From the NCBI RefSeq assembly GCF_002760655.1, contig NZ_PDOC01000002.1, positions 496,001-560,000 on the forward strand: a stretch of 64,000 bases of DNA, given 5' to 3'. Source of the DNA: Massilia eurypsychrophila (GTDB lineage: Bacteria > Pseudomonadota > Gammaproteobacteria > Burkholderiales > Burkholderiaceae_D). The notes beneath the pieces were generated by a model. That model saw only the letters and a list, made by a program, of their open reading frames with translations. It had not been told where the DNA came from and did no database searches. Both the position numbers and the translations under genes were made by a program. This document shows positions 55,543-64,000 of this stretch, piece by piece. Position 1 is the first letter of the stretch; each line of letters starts with the position of its first letter.

Positions 55543-56484
55543 TTAGGCGGTGAGGCGGCGCTGGCGCTCTTCGCGCGGGGTGTGGCCGAACAGGGCGCCA
55601 AACGCGGTCGAGAAGTGCGAGCCGGACGAGAATCCACACATCAGCCCGACCTGGACGATCGAGTAGTTGGTGTCGAGTAGCAGTTGGCGCGCGCGCTGCA
55701 GCCGCAACTCGAGGTAGTAGCGCGAAGGCAGGCTGCCCAGGTATTGCTTGAACAGGCGCTCGAGCTGGCGCCGCGATAGCCCGACGAGCCCGGCGATGTC
55801 GTCGGTCGACAGCGGCTCTTCGATGTTCGCTTCCATCAACGTCACCGCTTCGCTCAGCTTCGGTTGCAAGGCGCCGAAGCGCGCCTGCAACGCTACCCGC
55901 TGGCGCTCCTCGGCACCACGCACGCGGTCGATGCACAGCGCTTCCTTGATCTGCGCCTGCAGCGCCGCGCCGAACACGTGCTCGACCAGCGTCAGCGCGA
56001 AGTCGATGCTGGCCGCGCCGCCGCAACAGGTGAGCCGGGCGCCATCGAACTCGTACAGGTTGGGCGTGAAGACGGCGTGATCAGCCTTGATGTCGACGTC
56101 GGCATACAGCGCCCACGGCAAGGCGGCGCGCACGCCGTTGAGCACGCCCGCGTCGGCCAGCCACAGCACGCCGGCGCCGACGCCACCCCAGAACGGCGCC
56201 ACCCGCGCACGCTCGATCACGGTGCGCATGGCGGCAGGCTTGAGCGCCGCCTCGGACTCGTCGGCCACCAGCAGCACCAGGTGCCAGTGGCGCAAGGCGT
56301 CGGCGCCGAACTTGTCGGGGCTGCGCACATCGACGTGCAGCCGCTCGGGACCGAGCAGCTTGGCCGCCAGCCGCAGCGGCTGGTACAGGCCGGACCAGGT
56401 CAGCGCGTCGGGCTGGCCGGCATTGACCAGCAAGACGCGCAGCGGCGCTTCCTGCGCCAGGCGGGCGAGGTCAGGGTGCGCCAT
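55543..56484 (-). CDS. GlxA/ArgR-type AraC family transcription regulator
   Basis: A 313-residue regulator. The N-terminal half is a DJ-1/PfpI (GATase1-like) sensor domain (VLLVNAGQPDALTWSGLYQP, VGAGVLWLADAGVLNG). The C-terminal half is an AraC two-helix DNA-binding domain (STDDIAGLVGLSRRQLERLF, QVGLMCGFSSGSHFSTAFGA). Pseudomonas ArgR has this architecture and activates the aru genes and gdhB in response to arginine. The position beside the ast operon makes it the likely local regulator; the RAYT cassette lies between. Confidence 0.87.
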   Translation of the reverse strand: MAHPDLARLAQEAPLRVLLVNAGQPDALTWSGLYQPLRLAAKLLGPERLHVDVRSPDKFGADALRHWHLVLLVADESEAALKPAAMRTVIERARVAPFWGGVGAGVLWLADAGVLNGVRAALPWALYADVDIKADHAVFTPNLYEFDGARLTCCGGAASIDFALTLVEHVFGAALQAQIKEALCIDRVRGAEERQRVALQARFGALQPKLSEAVTLMEANIEEPLSTDDIAGLVGLSRRQLERLFKQYLGSLPSRYYLELRLQRARQLLLDTNYSIVQVGLMCGFSSGSHFSTAFGALFGHTPREERQRRLTA

Positions 56485-56506
56485 CGGACTGGGAAAATGC
56501 TGTCAT

Positions 56507-57421
56507 TTATTCGGGCGCGAGCGAGGCGGCCGGCCGCGGCGCCGCATTCCATTGGCTGACGATCATGCCGGCGATGAGCAGCACGGCGCCCATCCAGCCG
56601 CGCGCGGTGAGCGTTTCGCCTAGCCAGAAAAAGGCGAAAAACGCCGCCGCCGCCGGTTCGAACGCATAGATTACCGCCGCCTCGTTGGCCGTGCTGCGCG
56701 CCTGGCCCCAGCCCTGCAGCGAGATGATGGCGGCGGTCGCCACCACGCCCAGGTAGGCCAGGTTGATGCCGTGCTGGCCGATGCCTTGCGCGATATAGGT
56801 CCAGTAGTTGGCGAAGTCGTTGCCGGCGTCGATGGTGGAGCGCGGCACCTCGCGCGCCAGCAGCCACAGCGCCGCGCACAGCGCCACCGTCACGATCTGC
56901 GCCGCCGTCAAGGTCATCAGGCGCGACGCGCGGCGGGTGCGAAATTCCATCATCTTGATGTACACGCCGAACGCGAACGCGCCCACCAGCGCCAGCGTGT
57001 CGCCGCGCCCCCACGCGCCGCCGTCCCAGCACAGCGCAGTGAGGCCGGCAATGGCCAGCAGCAGCGCGTAGGCGATGCGCTTTTCCGGCATCTTGCCGGC
57101 GACCACGCCAAGCAGCGGCACCACCAGCACGTTCAGGCCGCAAATGAAGGCGTTGCGGTTGGAGGTGGTCAGCGCCAGCCCTTCCACCTGGAACACGTAG
57201 CAGAAAAACAGCAGCACGCCGAGCAGCCCGCCGGACACCAGGTCGTCGCGGCCGGCCTTGTACAGGAACGGCGCCAGCAGCACCGCCGCCAGGGCGAAGC
57301 GCAGGAAGATGATCCACACCGGCGAAAAATACACGGTCAGGTCCTTCATCGCCGGAAAGGTGGTGCCCCACACGAGAGTGACGAGCAGCAAGGCGAGGAT
57401 GCCGCGGAACTGATGGGTCAT
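56507..57421 (-). CDS. DMT/EamA family transporter
   Basis: A 304-residue transporter with ten hydrophobic helices in two EamA halves (LLLVTLVWGTTFPAMKDLTV, ending in MGAVLLIAGMIVSQWNA). It is likely an exporter of small metabolites; the substrate is unknown. The reading frame is open well upstream, but the start was set at MTHQFRG, the normal family beginning. It is divergent from the MarR gene, which may regulate it. Confidence 0.87.
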   Translation of the reverse strand: MTHQFRGILALLLVTLVWGTTFPAMKDLTVYFSPVWIIFLRFALAAVLLAPFLYKAGRDDLVSGGLLGVLLFFCYVFQVEGLALTTSNRNAFICGLNVLVVPLLGVVAGKMPEKRIAYALLLAIAGLTALCWDGGAWGRGDTLALVGAFAFGVYIKMMEFRTRRASRLMTLTAAQIVTVALCAALWLLAREVPRSTIDAGNDFANYWTYIAQGIGQHGINLAYLGVVATAAIISLQGWGQARSTANEAAVIYAFEPAAAAFFAFFWLGETLTARGWMGAVLLIAGMIVSQWNAAPRPAASLAPE

Positions 57422-57519
57422 AGGGTCTTTGCGAGGCGACGATCGGCCGAAATAGTCATATGGTAACTGTCTCGGGCCCAAAAGGCGAACCGGCGCCGCC
57501 GGCAAAGGGCGCCGCCAGC

Positions 57520-57525
57520 TATAAT
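57520..57525 (+). promoter_or_regulatory. -10 element close to the MarR gene start
   Basis: A perfect TATAAT ends eight bases before the ATG at 57534, so transcription would begin almost at the start codon. This suggests a leaderless or near-leaderless message; no Shine-Dalgarno is seen. The -35 is weak. Confidence 0.45.
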
Positions 57526-57533
57526 CACGGTCT

Positions 57534-58001
57534 ATGGGGGAACGATACTTACGCAGTGTCCGCTTGCTGGCGGAGTGCATGCAGGGCTTCGAGCGCTTTT
57601 CGGGCGACTCGGTGCGCCAGTGCGGGCTCACGCACGCCCAGTTCGATATCATCGCTACCCTCGGCAATACGGCCGGCATGACGTACAAGCAACTTGGCGA
57701 GCGCACCTTGATTACCAAAGGCACGCTGACCGGCGTCATCGACCGACTCGAACAGAAGGGCCTGGTCGTGCGCGAGCGCAGCGGCGACGACAAGCGCTCC
57801 TTTTTCGTCAGCCTCACCGCCAGCGGCGAAGCCTTGTTCGAGCGGGTATTCCCCGCCGTCGTAGCGCACGGCAAGCAGCTGTTCGCCTCGTGCAGCGACG
57901 CCGAATTCGACGCGATCGACTCGGCCCTGTCGCGCCTGAAGCAGATGATCACCGATGCCAGCGCCGCTCCCTCCCCGCCCACACCAAAGGAAAAACAATG
58001 A
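57534..58001 (+). CDS. MarR family transcription regulator
   Basis: A 155-residue winged-helix regulator. It shows CGLTHAQFDIIATLGNTAG, the recognition helix YKQLGERTLITKGTLTGVID, and the wing RLEQKGLVVRERSGDDKRS. MarR proteins act as dimers on palindromes and usually respond to small ligands. Divergence from the DMT transporter suggests control of that exporter. The stop overlaps the start of the next gene (ATGA). Confidence 0.9.
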   Translation: MGERYLRSVRLLAECMQGFERFSGDSVRQCGLTHAQFDIIATLGNTAGMTYKQLGERTLITKGTLTGVIDRLEQKGLVVRERSGDDKRSFFVSLTASGEALFERVFPAVVAHGKQLFASCSDAEFDAIDSALSRLKQMITDASAAPSPPTPKEKQ

Positions 58002-58279
58002 AAACCGCCCTGCTCGACGGCATCACGCCGGCCAAGATTGACAAACAGATCATCGGAAACCTGTTGCTCAACGTCGCCTCCGCCGACGAAGTGCGCCAGG
58101 AAAAGATGCTCGTCGGCGTGCGCAACGAGGCCGGCGAAATCTACCGCCTGATCGGTGCGACCAAGGTCAACAGCTACATGAACGCGATCGAGGAACTCGA
58201 AGACCTGGGCCTGGTCGATGAACTGAAAGACACCGAAGCGCCGCAGGACGGCTGTGACGCGATCTTCAGCGCGCATTGA
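57998..58279 (+). CDS. Small protein of unknown function, co-translated with marR
   Basis: A 93-residue soluble protein, acidic toward the end, with no signal peptide. Visible parts are KIDKQIIGNLLLNVASADEV and NAIEELEDLGLVDELKDTEA. AAAGGAAAAA precedes the start, and the gene overlaps the marR stop (ATGA), so the two are expressed together. It may be a partner or ligand-binding helper of the regulator; no family was recognised. Confidence 0.75.
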   Translation: MKTALLDGITPAKIDKQIIGNLLLNVASADEVRQEKMLVGVRNEAGEIYRLIGATKVNSYMNAIEELEDLGLVDELKDTEAPQDGCDAIFSAH

Positions 58280-58351
58280 TGCAAGCCAGGCGGCATAACA
58301 AAAAGATGCTTTTGAGAACGCTTTGGCGTGTTTCTGCCCAACTATTGGGAG

Positions 58352-58357
58352 TATAAT
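58352..58357 (+). promoter_or_regulatory. -10 element of the HDOD gene
   Basis: A perfect TATAAT lies eight bases before the ATG at 58365, again placing the transcription start at or next to the start codon. No Shine-Dalgarno is visible. Confidence 0.5.
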
Positions 58358-58364
58358 TTTTCCC

Positions 58365-59198
58365 ATGGACAGAATCGAAGCCTTCAAAAGCATTGCCGCC
58401 CAGGCTGGACGCGGCGATCTCACCTTCCCGACCAACGTCGACGCCACCCTCAAGCTGCAGCGGGCGCTGGGCGATCCGGACCTGCACATCGACGAGGCGG
58501 CGCGGCTGGTCCAGGCCGAACCGCTGCTGGCGGCGCGCACTGTCGCCATCGCCAACTCGGTGGCCTACAACCGCTTCGGCAACGACGTCACCAATGTCGG
58601 CGCCGCTGTCAAGCGGGTCGGCTTTCGCACGCTCAATGCGCTGGCCGCCGCCGTCATCGTGCGCCAGCTCGACAGCAAGATCACCCGTCCCGACCTGCGC
58701 GCCAAGGCCGACCAGCTGTGGCAGCATTCGGCCCACGTGGCTGCGCTGTCGCAGGTGATCGCCCGGCGCGTGACCAACATCGATCCGGATACGGCGCTGT
58801 TTGCCGGCATCGTCCATGAAGTCGGCGGCTTTTACCTGCTGTCGCGCGCCGAAGAGTTTCCGGGCCTGCTGGACGGCGAGCCAGAGGACTGGATCGAACA
58901 TGGCGAAATGGCCATCGGTCGCGGCGTGCTGACCAAGCTCGGCGTGCCAGGCACGGTAATGGAAGCGATCGAAGCGATGTGGCGCGGCCTGCGCGCGCTG
59001 CCGCCGGAAACGCTGGGCGACACGCTGATGCTGGCCAATGACCTGGCCCCGCTCGACTCGCCACTGCACTCGCGCGCCGGCGCCACCACGCGCCAGTCGG
59101 CCGCCACCATCGACTTCGTCACCGGCGAAGGCACGCTCGCCTCGATTCTCGAGGAATCGGCCGAAGAAGTGCGCAGCCTCACCGCCGCCCTGTTCTAA
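58365..59198 (+). CDS. HDOD domain protein
   Basis: A 277-residue HDOD (HD-related output domain) signalling protein. It has LKLQRALGDPDLHIDEAARL, VQAEPLLAARTVAIANSVAY and FAGIVHEVGGFYLLSRA, the HD-like core in which catalytic residues are largely missing. HDOD proteins act in signalling and are generally not phosphodiesterases. The start is the ATG right after the TATAAT. It is convergent with secF. Confidence 0.85.
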   Translation: MDRIEAFKSIAAQAGRGDLTFPTNVDATLKLQRALGDPDLHIDEAARLVQAEPLLAARTVAIANSVAYNRFGNDVTNVGAAVKRVGFRTLNALAAAVIVRQLDSKITRPDLRAKADQLWQHSAHVAALSQVIARRVTNIDPDTALFAGIVHEVGGFYLLSRAEEFPGLLDGEPEDWIEHGEMAIGRGVLTKLGVPGTVMEAIEAMWRGLRALPPETLGDTLMLANDLAPLDSPLHSRAGATTRQSAATIDFVTGEGTLASILEESAEEVRSLTAALF

Positions 59199-59268
59199 CA
59201 CGCGGCGCGCCAGGCGCGTCGCCCATTGCCCGCATCCCCTAACCCCGCCAGCAACAAACCGTCCGGAC

Positions 59269-59298
59269 AAAAAAAATGCCCGCTCTATTTGAGCGGGC
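59269..59298 (-). terminator. Hairpin with U-tract, minus strand
   Basis: GCCCGCTC (59278-59285) and GAGCGGGC (59291-59298) form a perfect stem. On the minus strand it is followed by a long T-run (59269-59276). It lies about 120 bases beyond the secF terminator and could end a small RNA or act as a second terminator of secF. Confidence 0.75.
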
Positions 59299-59416
59299 CG
59301 AAGTCCAAAACTAGGGATGTCCTGAAAGAGACAGCTCCACTATAGTTCGCCATCTTTTTGCCATCTGTGCGATAGCCCACACAAGCGCATAAATTTCTGC
59401 TTACCCTCCGCGGCAC

Positions 59417-59440
59417 AAAAAAGGGCAGCTTGCGCTGCCC
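59417..59440 (-). terminator. Terminator of secF
   Basis: On the minus strand GGGCAGC (59434-59440) pairs with GCTGCCC (59423-59429), followed by six T residues (59417-59422). Confidence 0.85.
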
Positions 59441-59466
59441 TTTCACTTGATCCGGTCGGCTTGCGC

Positions 59467-60483
59467 TTATACGACGGCGCCGTCCGTCTCGTCCTTTTCC
59501 TTGACCGGTTTGACCAGGTCTTCACGCTTGACGCCCAGCCACATCGCGATCGCCGCGGCGACAAATACCGACGAGTAGATACCGAAACAGATGCCGATTG
59601 TCAGCGCGATGGCAAAGTAATGCAGCGACGGGCCGCCAAAAAACAGCATCGACAGCACCATCATCTGGGTCGAGCCGTGCGTGATGATGGTGCGCGAAAT
59701 GGTGCTCGTAATGGCGCTGTCGATCACTTCCGTCACCGTCGATTTGCGCTGCTTGCGGAAGTTCTCGCGAATCCGGTCGAAAACGACAACCGATTCGTTG
59801 ACCGAATACCCGAGCACCGCCAGCACTGCCGCCAGCACCGTCAGCGAGAATTCCCACTGAAAGTAAGCGAAGAAGCCAAGAATAATGACGACGTCGTGCA
59901 AGTTGGCGATGATCGCCGATGCCGCGAATTTCCATTCGAAACGGATGGCCAGGTAGATCATCACGCCGATGATCACCATCACCAGCGCGTTCAAGCCACT
60001 CTGCATCAGCTCATCGCCGACCTGCGGGCCGACGAACTCGACCCGCTTGAGGATGACCGCTTCTTCGCCCTTGGCGTTGAGACAGGCAGTCCTGGCCACA
60101 TGATCGCCCTGCGGCGTGATGGTGTCGACTTGTTTGCCCGCGCCGCCCTCCGCCGCGCAAAGCGCGTTGAACACGGCGGCCGAACCGCTGGCGCCGGCGG
60201 ACGTCTTCGGCAAGCGCAGCATGACGCTCTGCGCGGTGCCGAAGCTGGTCACTTCAGGATGCTCGTAACCGAGCGTGCGCAGCGAACCACGGATTTTCTC
60301 CTGGTCGGCCGCGTGCGGGTATTGCAGTTCCATCACCGTGCCGCCGGTAAACTCAACCGACAGATTCAGGCCTTTGTGCAACAGGAAGAATACTGCCGCG
60401 ATAAACGTCACCGCCGAGATCACGTTGAAAATCAACGCGTGGCGCATGAAGGGAATATCCTTCTTGATCTTGAAAAATTCCAT
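59467..60483 (-). CDS. secF: Protein translocase subunit SecF
   Basis: A 338-residue membrane subunit of the SecDF complex, which uses the proton gradient to assist Sec export. It has the first helix, a periplasmic P1-like domain (LSVEFTGGTVMELQYPH) and the conserved SVNESVVVFDRIRENFRK in the loop. C-terminal helices end in WLGVKREDLVKP. It lies 18 bases after secD. Confidence 0.96.
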   Translation of the reverse strand: MEFFKIKKDIPFMRHALIFNVISAVTFIAAVFFLLHKGLNLSVEFTGGTVMELQYPHAADQEKIRGSLRTLGYEHPEVTSFGTAQSVMLRLPKTSAGASGSAAVFNALCAAEGGAGKQVDTITPQGDHVARTACLNAKGEEAVILKRVEFVGPQVGDELMQSGLNALVMVIIGVMIYLAIRFEWKFAASAIIANLHDVVIILGFFAYFQWEFSLTVLAAVLAVLGYSVNESVVVFDRIRENFRKQRKSTVTEVIDSAITSTISRTIITHGSTQMMVLSMLFFGGPSLHYFAIALTIGICFGIYSSVFVAAAIAMWLGVKREDLVKPVKEKDETDGAVV

Positions 60484-60501
60484 CTTGAATCCTCTTTCTA
60501 A

Positions 60502-62376
60502 TTACTTCTTGATGGAGACCACACCGGGCGTCCACACAGTGCCGATGGAAATTTTGCCCAGTTTTTTCTGACGCCCATACCAGAAGTTGACCACGCCGCG
60601 CGACACGAATACGGCCGAGAACATCGACGTCAGGATGCCCAGGCAATGCACCACGGCGAAGCCGCGCACCGGACCGGAACCGAACAACAGCAGCGCCACA
60701 CCGACAATCAACGTGGTGACGTTGGAGTCGAGAATCGTGGCCCAGGCGCGATCGAAGCCGGCCGCAATGGCCGCCTGCGGGGTGGCGCCGCCGCGCAACT
60801 CCTCGCGGATACGCTCGTTGATCAGCACGTTGGCGTCGATCGCCATACCGAGCGCCAGCGCAATGGCGGCGATACCAGGCAAGGTCAAGGTCGCCTGCAG
60901 CATCGACAGCAGCGACACCAGGAACAGCACATTGAAGGCCAGCGCCAGCACGCTGAAAAAGCCAAACAAGTGATAGTAGACAATCATGAAGACGGCAATC
61001 GCGATAAAGCCGTAAACCGTCGAGTACAGGCCCTTGGCGATGTTTTCGACGCCGAGCTGCGGGCCGATGACGCGCTCTTCGACAAATTCCATCGGCGCCG
61101 ACAGCGCGCCGGAGCGCAGCAGCAGGGCCAGTTCATTGGCGCGTTCGGCGCTGCCCATGTTCGAGATCTGGAACGTGCTGCCCAGCTCGCTCTGGATGGT
61201 CGCCACCGACGCCACCGAATACTTGTTCTTTTCTTTGAGCAGGATCGCCATGCGCTTGCCGATGCGCTCGCGCGTCGCTTCACGCATCTTGCGCCCGCCG
61301 TCGCCATTCAGGTCCAGGCTCACGGCCGGCTGCTGGTTCTGGTCCATCGTCGCCGTCGCGCTCGAAATGTATTCGCCCGTCAGGATCACTTCCTTGTACA
61401 GCACCACCGGCGCGCCGGTGCCGACCGTAAACAGTTCCGAGCCGAGCGGAATCGTGGCCGACATTTCGGTGCCCGGCGTGATCGACTCGTCGACCATGCG
61501 CATTTCCAAGGTCGCGGTGCGGCCGATGATGTCCTTCGCGCGGGCAACGTCCTGCACGCCCGGCAATTGGATGACGATGCGCTCGAGGCCTTGCTGCTGG
61601 ACGATCGGCTCGCTTACGCCGAGTTCGTTGATCCGCTTCGACAAGGTGGCGATGTTCTGCTTGACGCCCTCTTCCACCGTGGTCTTCAGCGCGTCCGGCT
61701 TGAGCGTGACGACCAGCTTCAGGTCGGTGCCGTCGGCGGCGTCGGCAAACGCGAGGTCGCGCATCTGGCTGCCGAGCGCGTCTTTGGCCTTGGCGCGCGT
61801 CTCGTTGTCGCGGAACTTGATCTCGAGGCTGTTGCCGACGCGCTCGATGCCGGCGTGGCGCACGTTCTTGTCGCGCAGGATGCTGCGCGCGCTCGACTGC
61901 ATGCCCTTGATCTTGTTTTCCAGCACTGCCTTGGCGTCGACCTGCAGCAGGAAGTGCACGCCGCCGCGCAGGTCCAGGCCCAGGTTCATCGGCAGCGCGC
62001 GGATGCTTTGCATCCATTGCGGGGTGTTCTTGACCAGGTTGACCGTGACGATATAGTCGGGATCGGTCTGGTCGCGGTTGAGGTCGCGCTCGAGCGCCAG
62101 CTTGGCCTTGAACTGCGCATCGGTGGTCGGGAAACGCACCCGCACCGAGGTGCTGTTGCCTTCACCCTCCAGGGCGACGCGGTCCGGCGTGATGCCTTCC
62201 TGCTTCAGCGCCGCCGCCACCTGCTCGGTGGTGGCGCTGTTCACCTTGACGGTTGTCTTGCCTGTCGTCACCTGCAACGCAGGCGACTCGCCGAAGTAGT
62301 TCGGCACCGTGTACAGCGCACCGAGCACCAGTGTGACGGCGATCAGGATATATTTCCAGAGGGGATAGCGATTCAT
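60502..62376 (-). CDS. secD: Protein translocase subunit SecD
   Basis: A 624-residue partner of SecF. It has MNRYPLWKYILIAVTLVLGA at the start, the DLRGGVHFLLQVDAKAVLEN segment, the P1 domain and the C-terminal helices with AIALALGMAIDANVLINERI (the conserved D-x-N). Expected topology is six helices with a large periplasmic loop between the first two. It follows yajC in the conserved tgt-yajC-secD-secF order. Confidence 0.97.
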   Translation of the reverse strand: MNRYPLWKYILIAVTLVLGALYTVPNYFGESPALQVTTGKTTVKVNSATTEQVAAALKQEGITPDRVALEGEGNSTSVRVRFPTTDAQFKAKLALERDLNRDQTDPDYIVTVNLVKNTPQWMQSIRALPMNLGLDLRGGVHFLLQVDAKAVLENKIKGMQSSARSILRDKNVRHAGIERVGNSLEIKFRDNETRAKAKDALGSQMRDLAFADAADGTDLKLVVTLKPDALKTTVEEGVKQNIATLSKRINELGVSEPIVQQQGLERIVIQLPGVQDVARAKDIIGRTATLEMRMVDESITPGTEMSATIPLGSELFTVGTGAPVVLYKEVILTGEYISSATATMDQNQQPAVSLDLNGDGGRKMREATRERIGKRMAILLKEKNKYSVASVATIQSELGSTFQISNMGSAERANELALLLRSGALSAPMEFVEERVIGPQLGVENIAKGLYSTVYGFIAIAVFMIVYYHLFGFFSVLALAFNVLFLVSLLSMLQATLTLPGIAAIALALGMAIDANVLINERIREELRGGATPQAAIAAGFDRAWATILDSNVTTLIVGVALLLFGSGPVRGFAVVHCLGILTSMFSAVFVSRGVVNFWYGRQKKLGKISIGTVWTPGVVSIKK

Positions 62377-62433
62377 AATGTTCCAGCGTTCGAGGTGAGC
62401 AGGCGTAGGCGGCGCGGCGGCCGCCCGGCAGGC

Positions 62434-62769
62434 TTACAGGGACTTCAGGGTGCCCTTCGGCAACAGCGTCGTGATCGAGTTCTTTTGCACGACAATTTCC
62501 GTGTTGGCGGCGATTTCGACCGTCACGTAGGTGTCGTTGACTTTGGAAACCTTGCCGAGAATGCCACCGGCGGTCACCACTTCGTCGCCCTTGGCGAGCG
62601 CGTCCATCATGGAGCGCTGTTCTTTCGCGCGTTTCTGCTGCGGGCGAATCATCAGGAAATACATGACCACGAACATCAGTACCAGAGGCAAGAAGGTCGT
62701 CAGGTTGCCCATCATTCCCGGGTCTGCGGCGGTGCCGGCGGTTTGTGCATAAGCGTTAGAAATGAACAC
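62434..62769 (-). CDS. yajC: Preprotein translocase subunit YajC
   Basis: A 111-residue small Sec accessory. It has one membrane helix (FLPLVLMFVVMYFLMIRPQQ) followed by KRAKEQRSMMDALAKGDEVV and a beta-rich soluble part. Its gene order and spacing with secD are as in most proteobacteria. No anomalies. Confidence 0.96.
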   Translation of the reverse strand: MFISNAYAQTAGTAADPGMMGNLTTFLPLVLMFVVMYFLMIRPQQKRAKEQRSMMDALAKGDEVVTAGGILGKVSKVNDTYVTVEIAANTEIVVQKNSITTLLPKGTLKSL

Positions 62770-62954
62770 GGTTACTCCATTATTGATTTTGACTTGGTTA
62801 AAAAAGCAGCGCTGTATTCTAGCACTGGCCGGACGGCGCTAGCCACTTCGGGGTATGTGATGGCTGTAAATTCTTTTGCAAGCGATGCCTGGCACCAGTG
62901 TTAGACAAATAAATCGCGCGGGAGGTCGGTACGCAGCCAGCCGCGGCGGCGTAT

Positions 62955-64000
<1,046 letters not shown>

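Noticed and set aside
59300-59400. Insertion-sequence end fragment
   Set aside because: The stretch looked vaguely like an element end, but no inverted repeat partner, target duplication or transposase remnant is present.
62770-62954. A degenerate REP unit near 62890
   Set aside because: CTGGCACCAGTGTTAGAC only loosely resembles the core and has no palindrome.

Overview
The window looks like chromosomal DNA of a high-GC betaproteobacterium, most likely of the family Oxalobacteraceae (Massilia/Duganella/Janthinobacterium type). This is inferred from GC-rich third positions, a PEP-CTERM protein, a complete arginine succinyltransferase (AST) operon, the tgt-yajC-secD-secF block, and GGGTCAGACCC-type repeats next to a RAYT transposase. 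No rRNA, tRNA or CRISPR array was recognised.

Layout. 1-3989: the 3' part of an Rhs polymorphic-toxin gene, broken by a one-base frameshift, with its NTF2-fold immunity gene. A decayed second toxin tip and a second immunity gene follow. 4018-5621: nudJ-mnmA. 5720-6306: a PEP-CTERM protein behind a good sigma-54 promoter match. 6342-14273 (minus strand): a heavy-metal RND efflux operon (CzcI-like leader protein, TolC-type channel, membrane-anchored His-motif protein, adaptor, RND pump, small periplasmic protein, DMT transporter with a His-rich tail). 14335-18113: pseudo-receiver, a 59-residue oxidoreductase-like protein, flap endonuclease Xni, a glutathione S-transferase and an FMN glutamate-synthase-like protein. 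18207-20131: a more AT-rich island with an sce7725/sce7726 family pair, sce7726 being frameshifted. 20335-23198: an alpha-amino acid ester hydrolase-like enzyme and a DUF72 protein. 23253-26938: an iron block (feoA, feoB and a Cys-rich membrane protein, divergent from bfd and bfr) with two candidate Fur boxes. 26997-30541: a 62-bp near-perfect palindrome, an unknown ORF, a PfkB kinase, a GST and purB.

30686-32382: a cytochrome b561-YceI-YceI operon with a palindromic operator over its promoter. 32454-35729: envelope-stress genes (glycine-zipper protein, GlsB/YeaQ protein, cardiolipin synthase-like protein). 35865-43239: S46 peptidase, REP cluster, APC permease, GIN-domain lipoprotein, old yellow enzyme. 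42256-54306 (minus strand): astC-aruF-aruG-astD-astB-gdhB-astE, which would take arginine to glutamate and on to 2-oxoglutarate. 54451-55539: a RAYT transposase flanked by REP/REPIN repeats, followed by a GlxA/ArgR-type AraC regulator that may control the ast operon. 56507-59198: DMT transporter, MarR regulator with a small partner, and an HDOD protein. 59467-64000: secF, secD, yajC and partial tgt.

The least-explained parts are the Rhs tip-exchange remnant, the sce7725/sce7726 island, the REPIN-RAYT neighbourhood, the efflux operon with its repeated His motif, and the b561/YceI operator.
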